A stretch of DNA of 64,000 nucleotides from a filamentous cyanobacterium CCP2. Lineage in GTDB: Bacteria > Cyanobacteriota > Cyanobacteriia > Elainellales > Elainellaceae. The notes beneath the pieces are model-generated. The model was not told the origin of the DNA. It searched no databases and saw only the letters and a list, made by a program, of their open reading frames with translations. Both the position numbers and the translations under genes were made by a program. Every line of letters starts with the position of its first letter. Within the stretch, counting starts at the first letter, position 1. Shown here piece by piece: positions 9,656 to 18,630 of the stretch. The DNA is taken from contig PVWD01000002.1 of assembly GCA_003003615.1 (NCBI GenBank), positions 26,186-90,185 on the forward strand, read 5' to 3'.

Positions 9656-10398
9656 CTTTTGTCTTTTTGAAGCGCGGCGCAGTAGGTTGCCACTTGGGCA
9701 TCAATTCCAGTAATGGCTGTGCCCACCACGATCGCATAAGCCCCCAGCGTTAAGGCTTGATGGGCCATTTCGGGGGAAGCAATGCCACCTTCGCAGATGC
9801 AGGGAATCTCCAAAGCTTGAACCATCTGGCGCAGGAGGTCGAAACCGGGGGGAGAGAGATGGCGAGTTGCTGCCGTGTAGCCGTAGAGCGTTGTTCCCAC
9901 CAAATCTGCCCCTGCCTGGACTGCATGAATAGCTGCCTCCAGCGTATCAACATCCGCCATGACGGGCTTCCCTAACTCAGTATGAATCTGGGCAATTAGC
10001 GATTCAACAGTTTCCCCATTGGGGCGTTCTCGTTGGGTGGCATCGATCGCAATGATATCTGCTCCGGCACTGGCGATCGTCTGGGCATGGTCAAACTGAG
10101 GCGTAATGTAGACTTCATACCCTGGAATTTGTCGCTTCCACAGTCCAATAATGGGGGCTGAGACTCGCTGCCGCACGGCCTGCACATGGGCAGGAGTGTC
10201 AATCCGAACTCCGACGGCTCCTTGGTTGACAGCAGCTTGGGCAATGGCAGTGATCACGCTTGGCTCGAAGAGGGGAGAATCGGCTGGAGCCTGGCAGGAT
10301 ACAATCAAGCCCTGGTTTAATCGAGGCAGGAGGGACTGAATCAGCGACGGGTTTAAGCCTGATATGGGGAAGCCTGACATGGAAAGTAGTTGACCCAA
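9649..10398 (-). CDS. nanE: Putative N-acetylmannosamine-6-phosphate 2-epimerase
   Basis: A 249-residue TIM-barrel protein of the NanE family, which interconverts ManNAc-6-P and GlcNAc-6-P in amino-sugar metabolism. Visible family features: GLIVSCQAPADSPL near the N-terminus, GAVGVRIDTP, a WKRQIPGYEVYITP strand with the conserved lysine, IIAIDATQRERP, VMADVDTLEAA, GADLVGTTLYGYT and the phosphate-binding GAYAIVVGTAITGI near the end. The length is a little over the usual 220-235 residues, so the true start may be internal. It is divergent from glucokinase with about 190 bases between. No other sialic acid gene (nanA, nanK) is nearby, so a role in cell-wall or exopolysaccharide amino sugars is more likely than sialate breakdown. 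Confidence 0.85.
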   Translation of the reverse strand: MGQLLSMSGFPISGLNPSLIQSLLPRLNQGLIVSCQAPADSPLFEPSVITAIAQAAVNQGAVGVRIDTPAHVQAVRQRVSAPIIGLWKRQIPGYEVYITPQFDHAQTIASAGADIIAIDATQRERPNGETVESLIAQIHTELGKPVMADVDTLEAAIHAVQAGADLVGTTLYGYTAATRHLSPPGFDLLRQMVQALEIPCICEGGIASPEMAHQALTLGAYAIVVGTAITGIDAQVATYCAALQKDKRS

Positions 10399-10592
10399 TC
10401 ACGAAGGAGCATCCTCATTATCAAACGGTTTGGAGGATGTAGCTCTGTCTGTCAACGCTTTCGTGAAAACCTTCACTTTTTGGATCACGATTTATCAAGA
10501 TTGTTTGCAAAATAGAAACAAGCTTGGTTTGTTGAAGCAGTTGCCGCAGACTAGGTAGAAAGCAGTTTGTTAACGAATGTGTTCTTAGAAGC

Positions 10593-11642
10593 ATGACCCA
10601 ACTATTGGCAGGCGATACAGGCGGCACCAAAACGATTCTCCTCCTGGCAGAACTCCACGAGACAGAAACCGGAACGAAGCTCAAGGCATTGTACGAGTCT
10701 CGATATGTCAGTGCCGAATTCACAGATTTGGTGCCGATGGTGCGGAAATTCTTGGGAGAAGCCGCCGAGTCACTGGGCAAACCGCCAACCCCCCAAAAAG
10801 CCTGCTTTTCGATCGCCGGGCCCATCGTCAACAACACATGCAACCTGACAAACCTGTCGTGGATGTTAGATGGCGATCGCATTCAACAGGAATTAGATCT
10901 GGAAAAAGTCCAGCTAATCAACGACTTTGCAGCAGTCGGCTATGGCATTGTTGGGCTGGATGCGTCCGATATTCATATTCTGCAAGAGGGCGAACCTCAG
11001 GCAGAAGCACCGATCGCCGTGATTGGGGCGGGTACTGGCTTAGGGCAAGGCTTTCTGATTCAGCACAATGGGCAATATCGCGTGTATCCATCTGAAGGGG
11101 GCCACACCGACTTCGCTCCGCGCGATGAGCTAGAATTTCAGCTTTTGAAATATTTGCGAGACAAGCTAAATATCAACCGCATTTCCGTAGAACGGGTTGT
11201 GTCTGGTATGGGCATTGCTGCAATTTACCAGTTCTTGCGCGATCGAGACTATGTAAGTGAATCACCAGATGTGGCAGAAGCCATCTGCACCTGGGAACGG
11301 GAAGCCGGAAAGGGTGAAAAAAGCGTTGATCCGGCTGCCGTCATTGCCACTGCTGCTGCGGAAGGGCGCGATCGGCTCTCAAAGGAAACAATGGAACTTT
11401 TCGTCAGCCTATACGGAGCCGAAGCAGGCAACCTGGCCTTGAAACTGTTACCCTTCGGAGGGTTGTACATTGCCGGAGGTGTTGCCGCCAAGAACCTTCC
11501 GTTGATGAAATCCGGCATTTTCATTGATGCCATGACCAATAAAGGCCGAATGCGACCTTTGATGGAACGAATTCCGGTACGGCTGATCCTCAATCAAAAT
11601 GTCGGCTTACTTGGAGCCGCACTGAACACTGGGAGACTCTGA
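10593..11642 (+). CDS. glk: Glucokinase
   Basis: A 349-residue kinase of the bacterial Glk family (not the ROK type). It phosphorylates glucose with ATP to glucose-6-phosphate, feeding glycolysis and the oxidative pentose phosphate path. Seen: the phosphate-1 loop LLAGDTGGTKT at the N-terminus, SIAGPIVNNTCNLTNLSW, the catalytic Asp in LINDFAAVGYG, the ATP loop GAGTGLGQGF, EGGHTDFAPRD, and the C-terminal GGLYIAGGVAAKN. The length agrees with cyanobacterial homologues. Its stop is 32 bases from the convergent citrate synthase stop. Divergent nanE shares the upstream region. Confidence 0.93.
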   Translation: MTQLLAGDTGGTKTILLLAELHETETGTKLKALYESRYVSAEFTDLVPMVRKFLGEAAESLGKPPTPQKACFSIAGPIVNNTCNLTNLSWMLDGDRIQQELDLEKVQLINDFAAVGYGIVGLDASDIHILQEGEPQAEAPIAVIGAGTGLGQGFLIQHNGQYRVYPSEGGHTDFAPRDELEFQLLKYLRDKLNINRISVERVVSGMGIAAIYQFLRDRDYVSESPDVAEAICTWEREAGKGEKSVDPAAVIATAAAEGRDRLSKETMELFVSLYGAEAGNLALKLLPFGGLYIAGGVAAKNLPLMKSGIFIDAMTNKGRMRPLMERIPVRLILNQNVGLLGAALNTGRL

Positions 11643-11674
11643 GCCAATCTCCATCCGGCAAGATTTGAGCTTCA

Positions 11675-12853
11675 TCATCCCGTCACAAACCCAATCAACG
11701 CCTGATCCTGCACTGATTGGCGTTTTTCCACGGAAATGTAAGGAGCGTTGCGCGGCCCCGTATAAATTTGCGTGGGACGGAAGATGCGGTTTTCGCCGAG
11801 TTGTTCTTTCCAGTGGGCCAACCAGCCTGCGGTGCGGGCGATCGCAAAGACAGGGGTAAACAAGTCAGTGGGAATGCCCAGCTTGCGGTACACCAGCCCA
11901 GAGTAGAAATCTACATTTGGGTAAATGCCCTTGTGCCCCAATCGCTCCGAGACAGATTGCTCCATTGCCAAAGCAATATCGTAGTATTCATCTCGCCCAA
12001 ACTTTTCAAATAGCTGCTCCGCCAACTGTTGCAGGATGCTGGCACGCGGATCTTTGACTTTGTAAACGCGATGCCCGAAGCCCATGATCTTCGTTTTCTG
12101 CTGAAGGCACTTGTCTAAATATGCCTCAACGTTATCCACAGAACCGATTTCCTCCAGCATAAAGATGACTTCTTCGTTAGCTCCTCCATGCAGCGGCCCA
12201 GCCAACGTTCCCACGGCAGAGGCAATCACACCATAGGGATCTGTCAGCGTGGAGGCTGTCACCATTGCCGAAAAGGTAGAGGCATTAATGGTATGTTCGG
12301 CGTGAAGGAGCAAGCAGATGTCAAAAATGCGGGCTGCCAGGGGGTCGGGTTCCTGCTCGGTCAGCATGTAGAGAAAATTGCCTGCATAGTCCAGGTCATC
12401 GCGGGGCTGAATCGGGTCATTTCCCTTTCGCATCAGTTGAAAGGCAGCAACCATTGTGGGAATTTTGGCCAGCAGCCGCACCACAGCAGCCCGAATGTAG
12501 GCTGGGTTGTCTAATGCTCGTCGGGAATAGAACAGCCCCAAGGCAGCAGCACAGGCTTGCAGCGCATCCATGGGGTGGCCGCTTTCCGGAAAACACTTCA
12601 TCATGTCGCGAATCCGGTACTTTAGCCGTCGATGAAACCGAATTTCATGTTCAAATTCATCTAGCTCCTCTTGCGTGGGCAAGCCTCCCCAAATCAACAG
12701 ATAGGACGTTTCCAGGAATGTGCTGTGCTGCGCCAATTCCTCAACATTAATACCCCGATACTCCAGAATGCCATTCTGGCCGTCTACAAAGCTAATGCTA
12801 GATTGGGTTGCAGGGATTCCTTCCAGCCCCGGTCTATATTCACAGAACGTCAT
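11675..12853 (-). CDS. gltA: Citrate synthase
   Basis: A 392-residue citrate synthase, condensing acetyl-CoA and oxaloacetate at the entry to the (incomplete or GABA-shunt-closed) cyanobacterial TCA pathway. Catalytic landmarks are in place: the His of LLLHAEHTINASTF, GPLHGGANEEV, GFGHRVYKVKDPRA and the Asp of NVDFYSGLVY. The N-terminal GLEGIPATQSSISFVDG motif fits the short bacterial type II-like enzymes. It converges with glucokinase, and the 5' side faces a 400-base gap that contains a repeat element. A start at 12853 places the usual short N-terminus MTFCEYRPGL. Confidence 0.95.
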   Translation of the reverse strand: MTFCEYRPGLEGIPATQSSISFVDGQNGILEYRGINVEELAQHSTFLETSYLLIWGGLPTQEELDEFEHEIRFHRRLKYRIRDMMKCFPESGHPMDALQACAAALGLFYSRRALDNPAYIRAAVVRLLAKIPTMVAAFQLMRKGNDPIQPRDDLDYAGNFLYMLTEQEPDPLAARIFDICLLLHAEHTINASTFSAMVTASTLTDPYGVIASAVGTLAGPLHGGANEEVIFMLEEIGSVDNVEAYLDKCLQQKTKIMGFGHRVYKVKDPRASILQQLAEQLFEKFGRDEYYDIALAMEQSVSERLGHKGIYPNVDFYSGLVYRKLGIPTDLFTPVFAIARTAGWLAHWKEQLGENRIFRPTQIYTGPRNAPYISVEKRQSVQDQALIGFVTG

Positions 12854-13259
12854 AGTTTCACCGTGCGCCTGAAATGTCTGTAGTTATTAAGCTTACCTAG
12901 ATTGGCACACACTTTGCTGGGAGTTTGTCTGTTTTGCAGCACTCCGATCCATTTTGAAGTTTAGATTTTGGATTGTGGATTTTGGATGTCAACGGCTTGA
13001 ATGGCTAAATGTTTCAAATGTTATGACGCATAAACGGTTGATATTACTCTGCACAAGGCCCGCAGACAAGGCAAAATGGGGATTGGTGATGTACCGTTTT
13101 ACCAGATGTCCCCTACTGCAATAAAGCTGATCCACCGATCGTCCACCGATGGCAGAGGGCGACCTTCCCTGGGGTGAGAGCATAGCGCAGTGCAGTGTAG
13201 CCACCTCCTTCCCTATTTCCTCCGAAAATCCAAAGTCCAAAATCTAAAATTCCTCTGGC
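12854..13259. other. gltA-trhO intergenic region, mostly a miniature repeat element
   Basis: The first 100 bases (minus strand) should contain the gltA promoter. From 12960 onwards the space is filled by an inverted-repeat element (separate entry) that ends 10 bases before the trhO start. An 83-codon minus-strand frame inside it (12989-13240) has no recognisable character and is not called. Confidence 0.5.
12960..13249. mobile_element. Miniature inverted-repeat (MITE-like) element
   Basis: The ends are inverted copies of a sequence rich in the TTTTGGATT unit: left arm 12960-12987, right arm 13225-13249, matching at about 20 of 22 bases. The enclosed 240 bases encode nothing recognisable. Repeats made of AATCCAAAATCC-type units are widespread between cyanobacterial genes. 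No target duplication was established, so mobility is an inference from the shape. Confidence 0.5.
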
Positions 13260-14156
13260 ATGGCTTTAGTCGTCGCAACGTTTTATAAATTTGTCAAACT
13301 GTCTGATCTTTCAGAACTCCGATCGCTCCTTTTGTCACACTGTCAAGCGCAAAATATCCGGGGAACAATTTTGTTAGCGCAGGAAGGCATTAATGGCACG
13401 ATCGCAGGAACCCGTGAGGCGATCGATTCAGTATTGACCTATTTGCGTTCCGATCCACGTCTGGCTGACCTAGAGCATAAGGAATCGCCTGCGGAGGAGA
13501 TGCCCTTCGATCGGATGAAGGTGCGGCTGAAAAAGGAAATTGTGACATTGGGGCTGCCTGAGGTTGACCCGACGGAGCAAGTGGGCACGTATGTTAGCCC
13601 GGAAGAGTGGAACGCGATCGTTTCTGATCCAGACGTAGTGGTGATTGATACTCGTAATGCTTATGAAGTGGGCATTGGCACGTTTAAGGGGGCAAAAAAC
13701 CCGGAGACGAATTCCTTTCGGGAATTTCCAGAGTATGTGCAGCAACACCTTGACCCTACTCAGCATAAAAAAGTGGCCATGTTTTGCACAGGCGGGATTC
13801 GCTGCGAAAAAGCTTCCTCCTTTATGCTGTCTCAAGGTTTCCAGGAGGTTTATCACCTCAAGGGCGGCATCCTGAAGTATCTGGAAGAAGTTCCTCCTGA
13901 TGAAAGCCTGTGGCAGGGGGAATGCTTTGTGTTTGATCAGCGTGTTACCGTTCAGCACGGTCTGGAAGCGGGAACCCATGAAATTTGCTGGGGTTGCGGA
14001 CACCCTGTTTCGGCAGCCGATAAAGCTTCTCCCCAATACGAAGTCGGGATTTCTTGCCCCCACTGCTACGATCGCCTGACCGAGGAAAAGCGCGATCGGC
14101 TAGCAATGAAGCGACGGCAATGGCAGTTGGCGCGGCGTGGAAGGATTGAGGACTGA
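13260..14156 (+). CDS. trhO: tRNA uridine(34) hydroxylase, rhodanese family
   Basis: A 298-residue protein of the TrhO/YceA family, which uses oxygen to form 5-hydroxyuridine at the wobble position of certain tRNAs. An N-terminal ferredoxin-like domain (residues 1-95, [10 protein letters not shown] and [16 protein letters not shown]) is followed by a rhodanese domain (about 120-215) with catalytic Cys176 in [13 protein letters not shown], and a C-terminal cysteine set including CWGCGHPV and CPHCYD that may bind metal. Length and motifs are complete. The start codon lies only 10 bases after a repeat element, and no good Shine-Dalgarno is seen, so its promoter may come from that element or be weak. 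Confidence 0.92.
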   Translation: MALVVATFYKFVKLSDLSELRSLLLSHCQAQNIRGTILLAQEGINGTIAGTREAIDSVLTYLRSDPRLADLEHKESPAEEMPFDRMKVRLKKEIVTLGLPEVDPTEQVGTYVSPEEWNAIVSDPDVVVIDTRNAYEVGIGTFKGAKNPETNSFREFPEYVQQHLDPTQHKKVAMFCTGGIRCEKASSFMLSQGFQEVYHLKGGILKYLEEVPPDESLWQGECFVFDQRVTVQHGLEAGTHEICWGCGHPVSAADKASPQYEVGISCPHCYDRLTEEKRDRLAMKRRQWQLARRGRIED

Positions 14157-14284
14157 TCACCGTATGAACGTTTCGGAGCAAACCGATCGCTTCCCAGCAA
14201 TGCAAAATCTACGGAGCTAGTTAACGGTAAAGTCCAGCGACACAACTTGACATAACCTGTTTTACAGATTTTGCATTTGAGTTT

Positions 14285-14693
14285 TTAGCCTGCTCCACTT
14301 GACGGTGGCACTTGAAAGTTATTCCCAACATAGTTTTGCTGCGTCATATCTCTAGAACCTTTCATACTTAAAGAAGCACCAAGATAACCAAGCGTTGTGA
14401 GTAGAAAGTCAGAAAACACATCTGGAATTTGACGTTCTGAAAACATTCCAACAACAAAAGCAGAAACAATACTAAGTCCTATACCCAAATATGGTTGTAA
14501 CTATCGCATCTCTTGTTAGGATCAATTGCCATATCTTACTTTGATTTTCATGTAGCTGATTTTTAAGATCTTCACATCGCTTTTCAAATTCATCTAATTC
14601 ACTATTTAATTTTTCTCTTAATCCCTCATCTTTTACTGTATATATTAAGTCTTCAATTTTTCCGACTGTCTGCTCTGCTTTAAAGCTTTCCAT
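14285..14693 (-). pseudogene. Frameshifted coiled-coil/membrane hypothetical gene
   Basis: Two overlapping minus-strand frames look like halves of one gene. The upstream part (start ATG at 14693, MESFKAEQTVGKIEDL) is a charged coiled coil that runs into a hydrophobic segment and stops at about 14472. The other frame takes over at about 14488 with GIGLSIVSAFVVGMF, continues the membrane helix, and ends at 14285 in a glycine-rich tail. Dropping one base within the TTTGGGTAT stretch near 14490 would give a continuous TTIFGIGLSIVSAFVVGMF helix and a protein of about 135 residues. The DNA is AT-richer than its neighbours. A real mutation, a sequencing error or programmed shifting cannot be told apart here. 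Family unknown. Confidence 0.5.
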
Positions 14694-15026
14694 TGAATCA
14701 AGCAATATCGTTTCTAATCAATGAATGATTCGAGGGCGTATCAGGGGATTATTCGCAGCTACTGACAGGAGACTTTCGGGCTTTTCAATACAGCATTCGA
14801 GATGAGGTCATCGCCCCATGAAGCTGCCGCGAGATATGACCGGGCAAAACCTCGCGAAATTTCTGAAAAAGCGAAGAAAATCAAAGCAAATCTACCCTGT
14901 CCCCTATTCAATTGCAGCAATCTTAATTTTTCTAACCTATCTATCCGTTGACACATCCCCCACCCCCCGATCGATCGATTGAGGAAGATAGGCTAAAATA
15001 GAGGAGAATATCTTACTAACCTTTGC
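14694..15026. other. Intergenic region upstream of yqeK
   Basis: About 330 bases between the frameshifted gene and yqeK, which are divergent, so promoters for both are expected. A run of CCCCCACCCCCC at about 14957-14968 and an A-rich stretch just before yqeK are the only marked features. A 65-codon minus-strand frame here has no coding character. Confidence 0.35.
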
Positions 15027-15656
15027 ATGGGAGAAATTCCTGGAATATTGCGCCAAAACGTTTTAGACTGGCTTGCTTACAATGTTCCTGAGTCTCGCAT
15101 CAGCCACATCTTGAGGGTGGAGCAGATGGCGGCTGCCCTTGCCCAGATGCATGGACTAGATGAGGCAAAAGCGGCACAAGCAGGGTTGATGCACGACCTG
15201 GCTAAGTATTTCAAACCGCAAAAGTTGTTGGAAATGGCGCAGCAGGAAGGGTTGCCGATCGATCCAGTAGCAGAAGCGAACCCTCACTTACTCCATGCCG
15301 ATGTCAGCGCGATCGTCGCTAGAGATGTGTTCGGCGTTACGGATGAAGAAATATTAGCGGCAATTGCAAATCATACCTTGGGTAGTCCCGGAATGCCGCC
15401 CATTAGCTGTGTAGTATTTCTATCCGATACTTTGGAACCTGGACGTGGAGAAACTCCAGAGTTAGATGCCCTGCGCCAAATTAGCCAAACCAACTTAAGC
15501 GAAGCCATTTGGATGACTTGTGACTACACGCTGCAATACTTGATTGCAAAACATCGTCTAATTCATCCCCGTGCCATTGCCACTCGCAACTGGTTTTTAC
15601 ATCACAGCAAATCGTCTACCCATCCCCTCTCCAAACCCGTTTCTGCTTCTCTTTAA
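15027..15656 (+). CDS. yqeK: HD-domain diadenosine-tetraphosphate hydrolase, YqeK family
   Basis: A 209-residue HD-domain phosphohydrolase of the YqeK family, which splits Ap4A symmetrically to ADP. The metal site is visible: His in SRISHILRVEQMA, HDLAKYF (the HD pair, near residue 61), His of HLLHADVSA, and NHTLGSPGM. DTLEPGRGET is the family C-terminal signature. It is first in a run yqeK-rsfS-CGLD27-asparaginase, an order shared with other cyanobacteria. The nicotinate-nucleotide adenylyltransferase gene that often precedes yqeK in other bacteria is absent here. Confidence 0.9.
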   Translation: MGEIPGILRQNVLDWLAYNVPESRISHILRVEQMAAALAQMHGLDEAKAAQAGLMHDLAKYFKPQKLLEMAQQEGLPIDPVAEANPHLLHADVSAIVARDVFGVTDEEILAAIANHTLGSPGMPPISCVVFLSDTLEPGRGETPELDALRQISQTNLSEAIWMTCDYTLQYLIAKHRLIHPRAIATRNWFLHHSKSSTHPLSKPVSASL

Positions 15657-15884
15657 CGCCTATGATGATTTTTTTAATTTTCATTTCTCTCGCTACCCAA
15701 CGTCCCCATTCCGGTGCAGCCGGTTTCTATCCAACGTGCGTTGGGCGACGACGATGTTTCTCAACGTGAGCAGCTCGTTAAATGTTCATCTCAAATCATT
15801 TCACCCGTTCATTCACCTATTCATTGCAACTGTCGTTCTCAAATGCAACACAATGTCGATCAAACTAGGAGCATATAGTTTTTA

Positions 15885-16358
15885 ATGGTAGATTCCTCTT
15901 ACCCTCGGATTTCGTCCCAATCTGCTTCAGAGAAAACAGGGTTTTCAGCCCACGTCAGCCGTTCTGACGACCCCAGTTACAAACTGGCTCTCACCATTGC
16001 TGAAGCAGCAGACGATCGCAAAGGAGCCGATATTCTTCTCCTCAACGTGGCAGATGTGTCCTACATTGCTGATTACTTTGTAATAGTCACTGGATTTTCC
16101 AATGCACAAGTGCGGGCAATTTGCAATTCTATTGAAGAGAAAGTGCAAGAAGAGTGGCACCGTGATCCTTTGCGACGGGAGGGACAGTCAGAGGGAAATT
16201 GGGTGCTGATGGATTACGGCGATGTCATCGTCCACATTTTCCTGCCCAAAGAGCGAGCCTTCTATAACCTGGAAGCGTTCTGGGGGCATGCTGAGCAAAT
16301 TCTGTTTACATCGCTCTCAAATGCCTCTATTCACCCCGTCCGAGATTCGTTAAAGTAA
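15885..16358 (+). CDS. rsfS: Ribosomal silencing factor RsfS
   Basis: A 157-residue protein of the RsfS/Iojap family, which binds ribosomal protein uL14 and blocks subunit joining when nutrients are scarce. The core starts at about residue 33: AEAADDRKGADILLLNV, SYIADYFVIVTGFSNAQVRA, then EGNWVLMDYGDVIVHIF and YNLEAFWG. The N-terminal 30 residues are polar and not part of the domain. It follows yqeK after about 230 bases and precedes the CGLD27-like gene by 48 bases, as in other cyanobacteria. Confidence 0.94.
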   Translation: MVDSSYPRISSQSASEKTGFSAHVSRSDDPSYKLALTIAEAADDRKGADILLLNVADVSYIADYFVIVTGFSNAQVRAICNSIEEKVQEEWHRDPLRREGQSEGNWVLMDYGDVIVHIFLPKERAFYNLEAFWGHAEQILFTSLSNASIHPVRDSLK

Positions 16359-16406
16359 AGGCATCTGGCTTCTAAAACCAATCTCAAAGACACAGCTAGG
16401 TGTGTT

Positions 16407-16904
16407 ATGCCTTCTTCTGCCTCTGTTTGCCCTGTCCCTGTCGAACAACAGCCCATCAATGAATATCAGGAATTAAAGGAGTCCTGGTTTTTTCGATGGG
16501 GAACGTTAGACACAGGGGGATACCTCAAACCGATCGTGATTCTCTGGAGCCTGAGCTGGCTGATTTCCTTTCCTGTGGCAGCCACCAGCTTTTCACCAAC
16601 TAAGGCTTCAGTCCATTTTTTCCTATGCGGGGCAGCAGGGGCAATGATACTACCCACTCTGGCACTTGTACGACTCTATCTGGGTTGGTGGTATGTCCGT
16701 AATCGGCTTTCCCAACCCTTGGTCGTTTATGAAGAGTCGGGCTGGTATGATGGGCAAGTCTGGGAAAAGCCAGATGAAATCTTGCAGCGCGATCGGCTGA
16801 TTGTCACCTATCAGATCCAATCCATCCTCAACCGGCTCAAAATCACCTTCAGCGTGATTGCTGGACTGTTTGTGTTGGGATCTGTGGCGTGGCGAGTTTT
16901 TTAA
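16407..16904 (+). CDS. CGLD27-like (DUF1230) membrane protein
   Basis: A 165-residue membrane protein of the family named for the Chlamydomonas greencut gene CGLD27 (DUF1230), found in cyanobacteria and plastids and of uncertain role. Family traits: VPVEQQPINEYQEL near the start, a first transmembrane helix (about residues 42-60), a second (about 70-92), LYLGWWYVRNRL, VVYEESGWYDGQVWEKP, and a C-terminal helix (about 142-162). The placement after rsfS and just before asparaginase is a conserved neighbourhood. Confidence 0.85.
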   Translation: MPSSASVCPVPVEQQPINEYQELKESWFFRWGTLDTGGYLKPIVILWSLSWLISFPVAATSFSPTKASVHFFLCGAAGAMILPTLALVRLYLGWWYVRNRLSQPLVVYEESGWYDGQVWEKPDEILQRDRLIVTYQIQSILNRLKITFSVIAGLFVLGSVAWRVF

Positions 16905-16925
16905 GGAGTATGGCACAGGCTACGA

Positions 16926-17882
16926 ATGACAAGGGGAAAACGTGTAATACAGACCGCAGAGCTTCAGGTTCGGCTGCTGCGTGAGGGAATTATTGAATCC
17001 ACCCATCGGGTTCAAGCCGTTGTGGCAGACAATCGAGGACGGGCACTCTCTGTGGCAGGCAGTCCAGAAACCGCTACATTTATTCGGTCTGCCCTGAAGC
17101 CGTTTCAGGCTTTAACGGTGGCTACAACGGGGGCACTGGAGCGATTCAGCTTAACCGATCGCGATTTGGCGATTATGTGCAGTTCTCACCAGGGAACGGT
17201 GGAGCAAGCACGGCAAGTTTTTAATATCTTATGGCGATGTGATGTTGACCCGTCTGCCCTACAGTGCCCTATCCCTCCAGGCAAACGGAGCCGTTTAGAG
17301 CACAACTGTTCTGGTAAGCATGCCGGAATGCTGGCAGTGTGTCGGCAGCTAAATTTTCCCTTGTCCAACTACACCCAGCGCAACCATCCGGTGCAAAAGC
17401 TGATGATTGGCAAAATTGCTGAACAGCTTCGGATGCCGCCCGATGAACTGATTCATGCCCATGATGATTGCGGTGTGCCCACCTATTTCATGCAGCTTGT
17501 GCAAATGGCGACGCTTTATGCCCTTCTGGCATCGGGTGACAGCTTAGACATGGAACGGATTGTGCGGGCAATGACTCACCATCCCACAATGGTGGCAGGG
17601 GACGGGCAGTTTGACACTGAACTGATGCGGCTAGCGGGTGGAGAGTTGGTCAGCAAGTCGGGTTCAGAGGGGATTCAGTGTGTTGGGCGAGTGGGCGAAG
17701 GGTTGGGCTTAACCATTAAAGCGATGGATGGAGCCAAACGGGCCAAGTATGCCGTTGCCATTCACCTATTGAAGCAAATGGGCTGGATTAGCCCGACGAT
17801 CGCCGAAACCCTAACGGAAACCTTTATGACTTTGGGCAACTTCAAGCGGCTGGAAGTCATTGGGGAACTAGTTTTACCCTAG
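16926..17882 (+). CDS. L-asparaginase (rhizobial-type asparaginase II family)
   Basis: A 318-residue enzyme of the asparaginase family typified by Rhizobium etli ReAII, converting asparagine to aspartate and ammonia. Landmarks: LLREGIIESTH, the Ser-x-x-Lys pair in RSALKPFQAL, SSHQGT, HNCSGKHAGML, and KSGSEGIQCVG. The motif usually read as DGCGxP is DDCGVP here. An AAGGAG ribosome site at 16903-16908 is followed at 16910 by an ATG in a different frame; the family-like N-terminus MTRGKRVIQTAELQ starts at 16926, so that start is kept, but spacing from the site is long. Probably co-transcribed with the CGLD27-like gene 21 bases upstream. Confidence 0.85.
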   Translation: MTRGKRVIQTAELQVRLLREGIIESTHRVQAVVADNRGRALSVAGSPETATFIRSALKPFQALTVATTGALERFSLTDRDLAIMCSSHQGTVEQARQVFNILWRCDVDPSALQCPIPPGKRSRLEHNCSGKHAGMLAVCRQLNFPLSNYTQRNHPVQKLMIGKIAEQLRMPPDELIHAHDDCGVPTYFMQLVQMATLYALLASGDSLDMERIVRAMTHHPTMVAGDGQFDTELMRLAGGELVSKSGSEGIQCVGRVGEGLGLTIKAMDGAKRAKYAVAIHLLKQMGWISPTIAETLTETFMTLGNFKRLEVIGELVLP

Positions 17883-17923
17883 AAAGTAACCTTAAAGAGA
17901 CAGGCAAACTTAAAGGACGAACT

Positions 17924-18454
17924 CTAAAAGTGAAGATGCCGGATTAGATTGGCAGCATAGGAACGACGACCTTCGCAACCGGATTGGGTTCGATGTTCCG
18001 CTTCAGCTTGGTGGTTGTCCCACCAAACACTATATTGGGCAGAGTTATTTCTACCATTAAAGTACGATCGCCAATCAAGTCCAATAAAGGCGATGTGGAG
18101 CGTTCTACCTGTTGCAGGAAAGAAAACATCATATAAGTAGGTTCCACCCTCCTCATTGCCTGCCCACGTCACCCTTGCTAAATCACCCTCTAGGTCAGTG
18201 AATTCATATCCAACTGGAGCAGGTGCCTCTTGAGCCGCAAAAATCGCAGAACAAGCTGTGCTGGGTGCGGGCTGCGAAGGAGCAGGACGATTAGACGGAG
18301 GAGGAGGTGAGCTGCGGTGGCAGTGGTACTCACCCGTGCTGCGGTTCGTATGACAGCCACTAGAGTCAGTTCTGCCTGGGTGTGCCACTGCTGCTTCAGG
18401 CAGGTTGAGCATCAGTACTGCAACGAGAAGGGTAAAGGTACGAATTTTGTTCAT
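17924..18454 (-). CDS. Secreted YHYH-motif protein
   Basis: A protein of about 176 residues with a signal peptide (MNKIRTFTLLVAVLMLNLPE..., cleavage expected after AVAHA-like AAVAH). It is followed by HPGRTDSSGCHTNRSTGEYH, the histidine/cysteine pattern called the YHYH domain in many exported bacterial proteins. A proline-rich linker (PPPPSNRPAPSQPAPS) leads to a C-terminal domain of about 100 residues with two cysteines. The ATG at 18452-18454 was preferred over one four codons upstream because it gives a cleaner signal peptide. Location is periplasm or outside; function unknown, with metal binding plausible from the His/Cys motif. Confidence 0.65.
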   Translation of the reverse strand: MNKIRTFTLLVAVLMLNLPEAAVAHPGRTDSSGCHTNRSTGEYHCHRSSPPPPSNRPAPSQPAPSTACSAIFAAQEAPAPVGYEFTDLEGDLARVTWAGNEEGGTYLYDVFFPATGRTLHIAFIGLDWRSYFNGRNNSAQYSVWWDNHQAEAEHRTQSGCEGRRSYAANLIRHLHF

Positions 18455-18630
18455 GGAAAGTTCCAATGTACAGAAGTAAGCGGAGGAGGCTGTTTGACTG
18501 CCTCACAAGATCTCGCTCTCCTTTACATCAGGGTTCCCTGATTTCGCTGGCGAATCAACTGCTAATGGGCTTGCTCCATCGATACTCGCACCGATAGTAC
18601 AAAGCAAATTACAGCTTTTCGCCTTTTTCA

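Noticed and set aside
12989..13240. 83-codon minus-strand ORF between gltA and trhO
   Set aside because: Lies inside the inverted-repeat element and has no protein-like pattern.
13470..14063. 197-codon minus-strand ORF antisense to trhO
   Set aside because: Shadow of the clearly coding trhO frame.
15571..15885. 104-codon plus-strand ORF between yqeK and rsfS
   Set aside because: Overlaps the end of yqeK out of frame and has composition typical of random sequence.
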